In this document: positions 1 through 6,262 of the stretch, one piece after another
Numbering within the stretch: position 1 is the first letter of the stretch
Layout of the letters: each line of letters starts with the position of its first letter
Assembly (NCBI GenBank): GCA_014896635.1
Contig: JADBKA010000232.1
Location: forward strand, 1 to 7,555
Direction of reading: 5' to 3'
From: Ktedonobacteraceae bacterium
GTDB lineage: Bacteria; Chloroflexota; Ktedonobacteria; Ktedonobacterales; Ktedonobacteraceae
DNA length: 7,555 bases
Program-made: the position numbers and the translations under genes
The notes under the pieces: generated by a model
What the model saw: only the letters and a program-made list of their open reading frames with translations
Database searches by the model: none
Told to the model about the DNA's origin: nothing

Positions 1-133
1 CGCATCAGATGTTGACAACGTCACGGCTGTTCTCCGGTTCCCGGCTAAAGGTTGCAACAGACCCACCGTATCTCTGTTTGAAAGGACAGCTTACAACGGA
101 CGCACTACAAACGACATCACAACTACACTTTCT

Positions 134-161
134 ATTGTAGCTCCTTTGCCGAGTTTCGCAA
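134..161 (-). promoter_or_regulatory. Possible leftward promoter for a gene beyond the left edge
   Basis: On the minus strand a TTGCGA hexamer (161-156) is followed after 16 bp by TACAAT (139-134), giving a plausible sigma-70-type promoter with transcription starting near 127 and running off the left edge. No convincing start codon with a ribosome-binding site is visible in 1-126 on the minus strand, so its target gene, if any, begins outside the window. The rest of 1-226 shows no credible gene, tRNA or terminator. It holds a GTTGCAAC palindrome at 51-58 and a short TGAC/GTCA inverted repeat at 13-23. The -35 match is only four of six. Confidence 0.3.
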
Positions 162-226
162 GCCTGATGTGACTATTGGGTAGAGCGAGTGGCGCGACAC
201 AACTCAACTCACTCCGCTCAGACGGC

Positions 227-859
227 TTATCCGGCAGGGCTGCCACATGGTGGCGCGGCGCGCAGCAGGTCGAACAGGGCATTGAGGATGCGCCCGGTCG
301 CGCCCCAGATACAATACTGACCATAGTCATAGAAGTAGACGGTATGAGGCAGGCCGTTGCGCTGCCACTGCTCGGTACGAGCGATAGCAGGATCGGCGAG
401 CGCGTGGAAAGGAGCAACGATCAACTCTGCCACCTCGCTGGTTTGCAGATTGACGCGGCCCAGCCCCCGGGGAAGAAAAGCCACGACCGGCGTTATGAGG
501 AAGTTGCTCACCACCGTAAACACCGGCGGAAGCAGGCCCAGTATCTCCGCACGGGCAGGCTCCAGGCCAATCTCTTCCTGTGCCTCCCGCAGAGCAGTCA
601 TCGCAGGAGAAAGATCTCCCTTCTCTCTTGAGCCGCCGGGAAAAGCAATCTCCCCTCCGTGCGCACGGAGGGTTGCCGCGCGCCTGATGAAAGCCAACGA
701 AAGCTCTCCTTTCTGCTCAAACAGAGGGATCAAAACGGCAGCACTGCGCGTATCAGGACGTGGCTCTTCCACAAGAGGAAGCAACCGCCGCTCCTGCTCT
801 GCTGAAAGCAGACGTCTTTGCAAAGTGCAAACTATCGCGTCAGTCTGGTGTCTCTCCAT
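227..859 (-). CDS. Nudix hydrolase, CoA pyrophosphatase (NudL/UPF0035) family
   Basis: This 210-residue protein is a Nudix hydrolase of the family that splits coenzyme A into 4'-phosphopantetheine and adenosine 3',5'-bisphosphate. The sequence shows the UPF0035 signature characteristic of this branch at residues 53-76: a hydrophobic strand, then R59-R60, R65-x-H67-x-G69 and the FPGG block at 73-76. The Nudix box follows directly, with D82 in the position usually filled by D in this family and the metal-binding core R91-E92-x2-E95-E96-x-G98. Near the C terminus the IWGATGRIL segment (184-192) matches the family's usual last helix. The length is normal. The ATG at 859 is the only sensible start and lies exactly where an upstream extended -10 box would begin the transcript, so translation may be leaderless. 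No ribosome-binding site is visible. It is transcribed away from the S1 gene. Family assignment is strong. Substrate choice (CoA, acyl-CoA or another nucleotide) is inferred from the family. Confidence 0.9.
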   Translation of the reverse strand: MERHQTDAIVCTLQRRLLSAEQERRLLPLVEEPRPDTRSAAVLIPLFEQKGELSLAFIRRAATLRAHGGEIAFPGGSREKGDLSPAMTALREAQEEIGLEPARAEILGLLPPVFTVVSNFLITPVVAFLPRGLGRVNLQTSEVAELIVAPFHALADPAIARTEQWQRNGLPHTVYFYDYGQYCIWGATGRILNALFDLLRAAPPCGSPAG

Positions 860-865
860 ACCACT

Positions 866-874
866 ATTGTATCA
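866..874 (-). promoter_or_regulatory. Extended -10 promoter of the Nudix gene
   Basis: The minus strand reads TGATACAAT from 874 to 866, matching the extended -10 consensus TGnTATAAT at all but one position. No good -35 hexamer lies 16-18 bp upstream, as is common for extended -10 promoters. If the hexamer occupies -12 to -7, position +1 falls on the A of the Nudix ATG at 859, predicting a leaderless mRNA. Confidence 0.55.
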
Positions 875-915
875 CAAAAAAACACAGCTTGCCGTCCTGT
901 CTCAGGCAAAGCGGG

Positions 916-942
916 TCCCCACGTAGTGGGGGAGATGTCCCC
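916..942. repeat. Overlapping alternative hairpins (CCCCAC/GTGGGG versus GGGG/CCCC)
   Basis: CCCCAC (917-922) can pair with GTGGGG (926-931) around a 3-base loop. The same G run (929-932) can instead pair with CCCC at 939-942. The two structures exclude each other on either strand. On the plus strand an A-rich stretch and a seven-T run (952-958) follow, which looks like a loose terminator, though no plus-strand gene lies just upstream. On the minus strand the element would lie in a leader of the Nudix gene if transcription began upstream of 942. Confidence 0.35.
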
Positions 943-961
943 GAAAAATTCTTTTTTTCTC

Positions 962-988
962 CTCTCTCCTCTATTGTAGAGGAGAGAG
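962..988. repeat. Perfect 12-bp inverted repeat centred on a TACAATAG box
   Basis: Positions 962-973 are the exact reverse complement of 977-988, separated by three bases. The centre contains CTATTGTA (971-978), so the minus strand carries TACAATAG, a -10-like box, at the axis of symmetry. A seven-T run lies to the left (952-958) rather than after the hairpin in the plus direction, so it is not an ordinary plus-strand terminator, and read on the minus strand it is followed by A residues. An operator or a structured leader element is more plausible. Confidence 0.5.
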
Positions 989-992
989 AACG

Positions 993-1109
993 TTGCAACG
1001 CTCCTGGAGCAATGTCTCTGTAAGGAGAAAAAGCTTGCAACGCTATGATACAATAGGGAAGATAGAAAAATCAGGGAGAGTTGCAAACAGGCAGCATATT
1101 GCCTTGCAA
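993..1109. repeat. Cluster of four TTGCAA hexamers
   Basis: The self-complementary hexamer TTGCAA occurs at 993-998, 1035-1040, 1081-1086 and 1104-1109. The first two are part of a repeated decamer TTGCAACGCT (993-1002, 1035-1044). The start-to-start spacings are 42, 46 and 23 bp. The last copy sits exactly where the -35 box of the best S1 promoter should be. They may be binding sites of a regulator or reflect repeated promoter elements. Further single copies lie at 52-57 and 818-823. Confidence 0.45.
1046..1054 (+). promoter_or_regulatory. Extended -10 promoter candidate, upstream S1 promoter
   Basis: TGATACAAT at 1046-1054, followed by AG, is the same box (11 identical bases, TGATACAATAG) as the one in front of the divergent Nudix gene, in opposite orientation. 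No clear -35 lies at the expected distance (1025-1032 is purine-rich). Transcription would start near 1061 and run toward the S1 gene. Confidence 0.4.
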
Positions 1110-1132
1110 TCGAGAACAGCTTCTGGTATAAT
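1104..1132 (+). promoter_or_regulatory. Main promoter candidate for the S1 gene
   Basis: TTGCAA (1104-1109) is separated by exactly 17 bp from a perfect TATAAT (1127-1132), which is preceded by TGG (1124-1126) and so is also an extended -10. This is the best promoter match in the intergenic region. The predicted start is near 1139, leaving a leader of about 360 nt before the ATG at 1499. Confidence 0.7.
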
Positions 1133-1361
1133 GAAGATATCGAGTGGGGGTATGCTTACATGCAGGCGCTTGTTGCGCTCAATTTCAGGAGCTTACCTGT
1201 CTTGTGTTTCGTTTCGTATCACCGTTCTGTAGAGCGAGCAAAGGTCATCTTGAGGCAGCAAGATATTTTACAGAAGGCCGGAACGTTACCGCCTGAGTAG
1301 GCACCTCCCCTGAAACCCGTGTCGATGGCACATCCCCCTTGTTCTGAACGTAAAAGTTCAC

Positions 1362-1389
1362 TTCACCCTGAATCTGGAGCTTTTACAAT
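1362..1389 (+). promoter_or_regulatory. Weak proximal promoter candidate for the S1 gene
   Basis: TTCACC (1362-1367) and TACAAT (1384-1389) are 16 bp apart, predicting a start near 1396 and a leader of about 103 nt. The -35 match is four of six. The -10 overlaps the right arm of the GTAAAAG/CTTTTAC pairing, so promoter and RNA structure readings compete. Confidence 0.3.
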
Positions 1390-1483
1390 CTGAAATGGCA
1401 CAGCAAGAGGTAACAAGATAACGAAGCGAAGAGACGGGGACGAGGGAAGCTGTGTGTCGCCAGCGAGGGAAAATCGTGGATCG

Positions 1484-1491
1484 AAGGGGGT
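1484..1491 (+). promoter_or_regulatory. Ribosome-binding site that fixes the S1 start
   Basis: AAGGGGGT differs from the ideal AAGGAGGT by one base and lies 7 nt before the ATG at 1499. It favours this start over the in-frame GTG at 1454, which has only a weaker GAGGGA upstream, and over the later ATGs at 1532 and 1571. Confidence 0.75.
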
Positions 1492-1498
1492 CTCACCC

Positions 1499-3025
1499 AT
1501 GCAAGCACAACAGCACGGCGACCTTTCGACAATGCCAGCGGCAAATCTTAACAGCGGGCGGGTACAGACGATGACCGAAGGAAATGACCCACAGAAGCAA
1601 GCCGGCGCAAACGCCGAGGCAGTGGAAGAACTCAATCAGAATGATATGGAAGCATTGCTGGCAGCATCAACTACTCCTATTAATATCAAGCGGGGCGATG
1701 TTGTCGAGGGCGTGATCGTGCGTATCGACCAGGACGAAATCCTGGTCGATATCGGCCTCAAATCGGAAGGTGTCCTCTCAACAAAAGAGTTGCCAGCCAG
1801 CGGTTATGGTTCGTTCAACGAACTACACGTCAACGACAAAGTGCTGGTCTATGTCCTCCAGCCGGAGACGGCGGACGGGCATGCTATGCTCTCGCTGCGG
1901 CGGGCCAACACTGAACGCCAGTGGCGCCTGGCCGAGGAGCAGTTTAAGAATAACGAACTGCTCAAAGCCAGGGTGATCGATTACAACAAGGGTGGCCTGA
2001 TCGTTGATGTCAACGGTATTCGCGGCTTCGTCCCCATTTCGCAGATTCTCAACCTCAAGCGGGAAGAGGTCGCGGCAGGCGGAGAAAACCAGGAGACGGC
2101 CGCCAAGCTCCAGAGCATGAAAGACAAAGAGCTTCAGCTCAAGATCATCGAGATCAACCGGGCGCGCAACCGCCTGATTCTTTCTGAGCGGCTGGCTGCG
2201 CAGGAGTGGCGCCAGCGCCGCCGCGAAGAATTGCTCGACGAACTCAAGCCTGGCGAAATACGCAAGGGCATAGTCAGCAACCTTGCCAACTTCGGCGCTT
2301 TTGTTGATCTGGGCGGAGCCGATGGGCTGGTCCACATCAGCCAGCTCGCCTGGAGCCGCGTCAGCCATCCCAGCGAGGTGCTGCACGTTGGCCAGGAGGT
2401 CGAGGTACAGGTGCTCAGCGTCGATAAAGAGAGGAAGAAAATTCAACTCTCGATCAAGAAGGCCGAGGTCGATCCCTGGACCACTGTCGAACAGCGCTAC
2501 CAGCCGAACCAGATCGTTACCGGCGTGATCACCAAGATCGCACCCTTTGGCGCCTTCGCACGCATCGAGGATGGGATCGAGGGTCTGATCCACCTGTCCG
2601 AGTTGCCGGCAGGCATGGACCCCAGAACTGCCCTGCCAGAAGGTACAAAGCTGCAACTGCGCATCCTGCGTATCGACGCAGAACACCGCCGCCTCGGCCT
2701 GAGCTTGCGCCAGGTCGAAGAACTCGACAGCGCAAAGGAGCCACCGGCGCAGCAGCCCCAGCAGCCAGCCGAAGGCGCGAAATCCGCTGAGACGGCAACC
2801 CCGGCACCAGCCAGCCACACGCCTTCCCTGGAGTCCATCGCTTCACCGCCGGAACCGCCGAGTAAACGTGAGCGACGCGAACGCCAGGAGCGCGAACGCC
2901 CCACAGGGAATGCACTGCTCAGCGGCCTACCCGCCGAGGGTGAAGAACTGACAGCGATGGCAGAAGCATTCCGTGCTGCCGCACGCCAGCGCTCTTCTAA
3001 AGAAAGCGCCGAATCTTCCGAGTAA
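1499..3025 (+). CDS. rpsA: 30S ribosomal protein S1 homologue (bS1), four S1 domains
   Basis: The 508-residue product has four S1 RNA-binding domains at about residues 66-135, 154-231, 252-321 and 337-405. Domains 1 and 2 look like the N-terminal ribosome-docking pair of bS1: domain 1 has the VDIGLKSEG block and lacks the aromatic FGAF motif, while domain 2 carries NKGGLIVDV and RGFVPIS. Domains 3 and 4 have the classical RNA-binding face, FGAFVDL...GLVHIS and FGAFARI...GLIHLS. The protein should bind mRNA at the 30S subunit and help place it for initiation. A tail of roughly 100 residues (from about 410) is rich in P, E, A, S and R, includes a basic/acidic RERRERQERE run, and is probably disordered. 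The first 50 residues are also low in complexity, so the true start could lie at 1454 or 1571, but the AAGGGGGT site supports 1499. It stands alone, with its own promoters and terminator. The four-domain form resembles S1 of Gram-positive groups rather than the six-domain proteobacterial form. A dedicated non-ribosomal S1-repeat protein is the alternative. Confidence 0.85.
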   Translation: MQAQQHGDLSTMPAANLNSGRVQTMTEGNDPQKQAGANAEAVEELNQNDMEALLAASTTPINIKRGDVVEGVIVRIDQDEILVDIGLKSEGVLSTKELPASGYGSFNELHVNDKVLVYVLQPETADGHAMLSLRRANTERQWRLAEEQFKNNELLKARVIDYNKGGLIVDVNGIRGFVPISQILNLKREEVAAGGENQETAAKLQSMKDKELQLKIIEINRARNRLILSERLAAQEWRQRRREELLDELKPGEIRKGIVSNLANFGAFVDLGGADGLVHISQLAWSRVSHPSEVLHVGQEVEVQVLSVDKERKKIQLSIKKAEVDPWTTVEQRYQPNQIVTGVITKIAPFGAFARIEDGIEGLIHLSELPAGMDPRTALPEGTKLQLRILRIDAEHRRLGLSLRQVEELDSAKEPPAQQPQQPAEGAKSAETATPAPASHTPSLESIASPPEPPSKRERRERQERERPTGNALLSGLPAEGEELTAMAEAFRAAARQRSSKESAESSE

Positions 3026-3084
3026 CGGGTGCCACCACGCCCGCTAGAGCCGGCAAAGCTGATAGGCCCGGCAGAGTAGAGCGC

Positions 3085-3138
3085 ACCTCCCATTGCTGCG
3101 AGGCTGTACGCAATGGGAGGTTTCTCATTTTATTTCTT
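3085..3138 (+). terminator. Intrinsic terminator of the S1 gene
   Basis: A perfect 12-bp stem pairs 3085-3096 with 3110-3121 (left arm ACCTCCCATTGC) around a 13-nt loop, followed by a T-rich tract to about 3138. It lies 60 nt after the S1 stop. The T tract runs directly into the -35 box of the first clpC promoter. Confidence 0.9.
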
Positions 3139-3166
3139 GACGCTACAAAATGAATTGTAGTATGAT
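3137..3166 (+). promoter_or_regulatory. Distal clpC promoter (P1)
   Basis: TTGACG (3137-3142) and TATGAT (3161-3166) are spaced by 18 bp, with a predicted start near 3173. It shares TTGACGCT, TATGATGAA and a downstream AGTTTAC with the proximal promoter at 3498-3526. The leader to clpC would be about 430 nt. Confidence 0.65.
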
Positions 3167-3172
3167 GAAATG

Positions 3173-3497
3173 CGCAGTTTACAAAGGGGGGATTTTTTCT
3201 CCTCTACCGGTACCGGTACGCAAGCTGTCCTGACAGGTGATCGTCACGTATTTCTAATTTTCCTTTACAAAGCAGAGGAGGAGCATCCTCTCTTCTTTCT
3301 CAACGGGGAGAGCCGCACCGCACCTGTACAAAGGGATTCGTTCGACCTCTCCACTACATCTCAGAACACAGTACAGTGTGGTCTGGTGGATGATCATAGG
3401 AGAGATCGTTTGTTTCTGAGCAGGGAGGTGGATAATCGAGTCGATAGGTAGTAGTTTTAGTCACAGGGTCAGAGATGGGAGGCGACAGTTGCTAGCC
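3173..3497 (+). other. clpC leader/spacer between two promoters, no gene seen
   Basis: This stretch lies between P1 and P2 and holds no gene I can support. A 93-codon frame (3170-3451) lacks a ribosome-binding site and resembles no known protein. Two structures stand out. One is a 14-bp palindrome TACCGGTACCGGTA at 3205-3218, about 33-46 bases after the P1 start. The other is an interrupted hairpin whose arms are CCAC, CAGA and ACAC (3351-3369) pairing with GTGT, TCTG and GTGG (3376-3389). I saw neither a CIRCE element nor tandem CtsR heptads. Confidence 0.5.
3205..3218. promoter_or_regulatory. Palindrome TACCGGTACCGGTA, possible operator
   Basis: A perfect 14-bp palindrome made of the direct repeat TACCGG-TACCGG-TA lies just downstream of the predicted P1 start. 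Its position would suit a repressor blocking elongation from P1. No protein is assigned to it. Confidence 0.3.
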
Positions 3498-3526
3498 TTG
3501 ACGCTGTATGATGGGTGTTGTATGAT
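3498..3526 (+). promoter_or_regulatory. Proximal clpC promoter (P2)
   Basis: TTGACG (3498-3503) is followed after 17 bp by TATGAT (3521-3526), a strong sigma-70-type match. A second TATGAT-like copy (3507-3512) lies inside the spacer. The predicted start is near 3533, which gives a 69-nt leader to the clpC start. Confidence 0.75.
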
Positions 3527-3583
3527 GAATCACAAAGTTTACCTGAGCGACACAGAGGGCTCGGTTCCACCCTCTGCCACTGA

Positions 3584-3594
3584 AAGGGGGGTGA
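3584..3594 (+). promoter_or_regulatory. Ribosome-binding site supporting the GTG start of clpC
   Basis: AAGGGGGGTGA resembles the full anti-Shine-Dalgarno complement AAGGAGGTGA and ends 7 nt before the GTG at 3602. This supports the non-ATG start. Confidence 0.75.
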
Positions 3595-3601
3595 CAAACA
3601 G

Positions 3602-6127
3602 GTGAACGACAGAGACAGGTTTGATAAGTTCACAGAGCGGGCCAGGAAGGTTCTGAGCCTGGCTCAGGAGGAAGCCCAGCGCTTCCAGCATAACTATATC
3701 GGAACAGAACACCTCTTGCTGGGATTGGTACGTGAAGGCGAGGGTGTTGCCGCCAAAGTGCTTGCAAATCTCGGTGTCGAGCTGAATAAAGTTCGCAGCG
3801 CCGTGGAATTTATTATCGGGCGTGGAGACCGCATCGTCCTCGGTGAGATCGGGCTAACCCCACGTGCCAAAAAGGTGATCGAGCTTGCCGTAGACGAGGC
3901 TCGCCGCCTGAATCATCACTATATCGGAACAGAACATCTCCTGCTGGGGCTGGTGCGTGAAGGTGAAGGGATTGCAGCCGGCGTTCTGGAAAGCCTGGGA
4001 GTCAACCTGGAAAAGGTGCGTTCGCAGACCATTCAGGTGCTCAGCCAGTCCGGCGCCCCTCACGAACGCGATACCAAACATTCAAAAACCCCCACCATTG
4101 ACCAGATGGGTATTGACCTGACCGCTGCTGCCCGCGCAGGTACACTTGATCCCGTTATTGGTCGGCACCAGGAGATCGAGCGCGTTATTCAGATTCTCTC
4201 CCGCCGCAATAAAAATAATCCGGCGTTGATCGGCGAACCCGGCGTTGGTAAAACCGCTATCGTGGAGGGCCTCGCCCAGCGTCTGGTAGCAGGTGAGGTG
4301 CCGGAAACACTGGCCGGCAAGCGCCTGCTGACTCTCGACGTCGGCTCCCTGGTGGCAGGAACCAAGTACCGGGGCGAATTTGAAGAACGCCTGAAGAAGA
4401 TCATCGAGGAAATTCGCAACAGCCGCGACTGCATCATCTTCATCGACGAGGTTCATACGCTCGTCGGGGCCGGTGCAGCCGAGGGCGCAGTCGATGCCGC
4501 CAATATTCTGAAACCGGCACTTTCACGCGGTGAACTTCAGTGTATTGGCGCGACAACACTGGACGAATATCGCAAATACATCGAGCGCGATGCCGCTTTG
4601 CAGCGCCGCTTCCAGGAGGTGATCGTACGCGAGCCAACCATTGAGGAGACTATCGAGATCCTCAAAGGCATCCGCGAGCGCTACGAGCAGCATCACCGTC
4701 TGATCATCACTGATGAGGCGCTCAGAGCCGCAACCGACATGGCGAGCCGCTATATCACCGACCGCTTTATGCCCGACAAGGCCATTGACTTGATCGACGA
4801 GGCGGCCAGTCGCGTGCGCATGCAGCATTCACTGGCCCCGCTGAACCTCAAAGAGGCGATGAAGGGCCTGGAGTCAGTCCTGCGTGAGAAGGAGGCCGCC
4901 ATCCAGCAACAGGAATACGAGCTGGCAGCCGAGCTGCGTGATCGCGAGGTCAAGTTGCGCGACCGCATCGCCAAACTCGAATCCGGCTGGCAAAAGGAAC
5001 GTGGCAGCGACAAACCGGTCGTCGGCGAAGAAGAGATTGCGCAGATCGTTTCGATGTGGACCGGCATCCCGGTTATGCGTATCGCCCAGGAGGAGTCACA
5101 ACGGCTGCTCAAGATGGAAGAGGCGCTGCACACCCGCGTGATCGGCCAGAACGAGGCGATAGAGAAGATCTCGCGCGCCGTTCGCCGCGCACGCGCCGGC
5201 TTGAAAGATCCCAAACGCCCGATTGGTTCGTTCATCTTCATGGGACCTACCGGCGTCGGTAAAACCGAGCTGGCCCGCGCCCTGGCCGAGTTCATGTTCG
5301 GCAGCGAAGAAGCTCTGATCAAAATCGACATGTCAGAGTTCATGGAGCGCCATGCCGCCGCTCGCCTGGTCGGCGCACCGCCAGGCTATGTCGGCTATGA
5401 AGAAGGAGGGCAGCTCACCGAGGCAGTACGCCGTAAATCCTACAGCGTGATCCTGCTCGATGAAATCGAAAAGGCCCATCCCGATGTCTTCAATATGCTG
5501 CTCCAGATCCTGGAAGACGGGAAGCTGACCGACGCAAAAGGGCGCACAGTGGATTTCCGCAACACCATCATCATCATGACCTCGAATGTCGGCGCTGCTC
5601 TGCTCAACCGCGAAGCCTCTATCGGCTTCAAGCAGTCGAAAGACAAGGCCAGAGCCAGCCAGGCCGAATACGAGTCTATGAAGAGCAAGGTGCTCGGCGA
5701 GTTGAAGAACACCTTTAAGCCGGAGTTCCTCAACCGTATCGACGAGGTGATCGTCTTCCACTCCCTGCGCATGGAAGAGATGTACTCCATCGTCGATCTA
5801 TTGCTCAACCGCGTACGCGCCCAATTGACCGAGCAGCAGATAGAGCTGGTCGTGCCACAGCCCGCGAAAGATTTCTTGATCGACAAGGGCTTCGATCCGC
5901 AGTATGGCGCGCGCCCGCTGCGCCGCACCATTCAGCGCCTGGTTGAAGATCCGCTGGCTGAGGGCCTCCTGCAAGGAAAGTTCCGCCCAGGCGATCTGGT
6001 GGAGGCAGTCGTGCGAGAGAACGAACTCGAACTGGAAGTTCGCAACCGCATCGAACAACTGCCACCTCCCGCAACTCCCGAAGCGGCTCTCTCTGCCGGC
6101 GGCGAAGGCAGCAGCACTGAGGTATAG
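3602..6127 (+). CDS. clpC: ATP-dependent Clp protease, ATPase subunit ClpC
   Basis: This 841-residue AAA+ unfoldase of the Clp/Hsp100 family should form a hexamer that feeds proteins into ClpP. Domains in order: two Clp N-terminal repeats (about 8-73 and 84-148) sharing the identical block [17 protein letters not shown] (32-48, 107-123); AAA+ module D1 with Walker A GEPGVGKT (211-218), Walker B IIFIDE (278-283), pore loop KYRG (255-258) and arginine finger region QRRF (334-337); a UVR-type coiled middle domain (about 426-460), typical of ClpC rather than ClpB; and D2 with Walker A GPTGVGKT (548-555), Walker B ILLDE (617-621), pore loop GYVG (595-598) and sensor-2 GARPLRR (769-775). The IGF tripeptide at 674-676 is the ClpP-docking loop, so it should work with ClpP rather than as a stand-alone disaggregase. 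All catalytic motifs are intact. The GTG start has a strong ribosome-binding site and gives the normal ClpC N terminus. The last 20 residues are a P/A/G/S-rich tail. Two similar promoters precede it and radA follows. Confidence 0.97.
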   Translation: MNDRDRFDKFTERARKVLSLAQEEAQRFQHNYIGTEHLLLGLVREGEGVAAKVLANLGVELNKVRSAVEFIIGRGDRIVLGEIGLTPRAKKVIELAVDEARRLNHHYIGTEHLLLGLVREGEGIAAGVLESLGVNLEKVRSQTIQVLSQSGAPHERDTKHSKTPTIDQMGIDLTAAARAGTLDPVIGRHQEIERVIQILSRRNKNNPALIGEPGVGKTAIVEGLAQRLVAGEVPETLAGKRLLTLDVGSLVAGTKYRGEFEERLKKIIEEIRNSRDCIIFIDEVHTLVGAGAAEGAVDAANILKPALSRGELQCIGATTLDEYRKYIERDAALQRRFQEVIVREPTIEETIEILKGIRERYEQHHRLIITDEALRAATDMASRYITDRFMPDKAIDLIDEAASRVRMQHSLAPLNLKEAMKGLESVLREKEAAIQQQEYELAAELRDREVKLRDRIAKLESGWQKERGSDKPVVGEEEIAQIVSMWTGIPVMRIAQEESQRLLKMEEALHTRVIGQNEAIEKISRAVRRARAGLKDPKRPIGSFIFMGPTGVGKTELARALAEFMFGSEEALIKIDMSEFMERHAAARLVGAPPGYVGYEEGGQLTEAVRRKSYSVILLDEIEKAHPDVFNMLLQILEDGKLTDAKGRTVDFRNTIIIMTSNVGAALLNREASIGFKQSKDKARASQAEYESMKSKVLGELKNTFKPEFLNRIDEVIVFHSLRMEEMYSIVDLLLNRVRAQLTEQQIELVVPQPAKDFLIDKGFDPQYGARPLRRTIQRLVEDPLAEGLLQGKFRPGDLVEAVVRENELELEVRNRIEQLPPPATPEAALSAGGEGSSTEV

Positions 6128-6133
6128 TTCTAC

Positions 6134-6169
6134 CAGAGAGGGCGTGAACGTTCACGCCCTCTCTGTTTG
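6134..6169 (+). terminator. Perfect 32-nt palindrome after clpC, probable terminator
   Basis: Positions 6134-6149 are the exact reverse complement of 6150-6165, starting 7 nt after the clpC stop. The GC-rich stem is followed by only TTTGT. The weak T tract means termination may be incomplete and may let transcription continue into radA. The palindrome could also protect the clpC mRNA 3' end. Confidence 0.65.
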
Positions 6170-6262
6170 TCAGGCGCCAGAGCGAGCCTCACTGAAGCCA
6201 GACCAGATGACCAGCTTCCATACAACATTCTCTCTTCCGATTTGAGGGATAGCTGACCTCTC

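Larger units (their letters stand above)
1139..1498 (+). other. Long untranslated leader of the S1 gene
   Basis: About 360 bases without a convincing gene lie between the main promoter and the S1 start. They contain ATCTTG/CAAGAT (1247-1252 with 1259-1264, six-base loop) followed by ATATTTTA, a weak attenuator-like hairpin. They also contain two mutually exclusive pairings: TGAAC/GTTCA (1345-1349 with 1356-1360) and GTAAAAG/CTTTTAC (1350-1356 with 1380-1386). A 26-codon reading frame runs from the ATG at 1152 to the TAG at 1230-1232, but its G-rich upstream stretch is only one base from the ATG, too close for a normal ribosome-binding site. Leader-based control is known for several ribosomal protein genes. 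Here it is only suggested. Confidence 0.4.

Noticed and set aside
12..40. TTGACA at 12-17 as a plus-strand promoter
   Set aside because: No -10-like hexamer lies 16-18 bp downstream and no plus-strand gene follows.
1395..1421. Eight-codon ORF beginning at the predicted start of the proximal S1 promoter
   Set aside because: It has no ribosome-binding site, and an ORF this short is expected by chance. The promoter itself is uncertain.
1823..2818. 331-codon open frame on the minus strand
   Set aside because: It lies entirely opposite the S1 gene, whose domains are unmistakable. A long antisense frame is common in GC-rich genes.
3170..3451. 93-codon open frame in the clpC leader
   Set aside because: It begins at the predicted P1 start without a ribosome-binding site, has no recognisable domain, and its composition is unlike the GC-rich neighbouring genes.
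3703..3976. Near-identical repeated DNA within the start of clpC
   Set aside because: It encodes the two normal Clp N-domain repeats. The internal duplication is a family feature, not a novel repeat.
4750..5343. 197-codon minus-strand frame within clpC
   Set aside because: It is a serine/arginine-rich shadow of the clpC coding strand with no domain or start signals.
6221..6226. TACAAC as a -10 box for radA
   Set aside because: It is a weak -10, with no -35 match at any normal spacing and no TGn extension.
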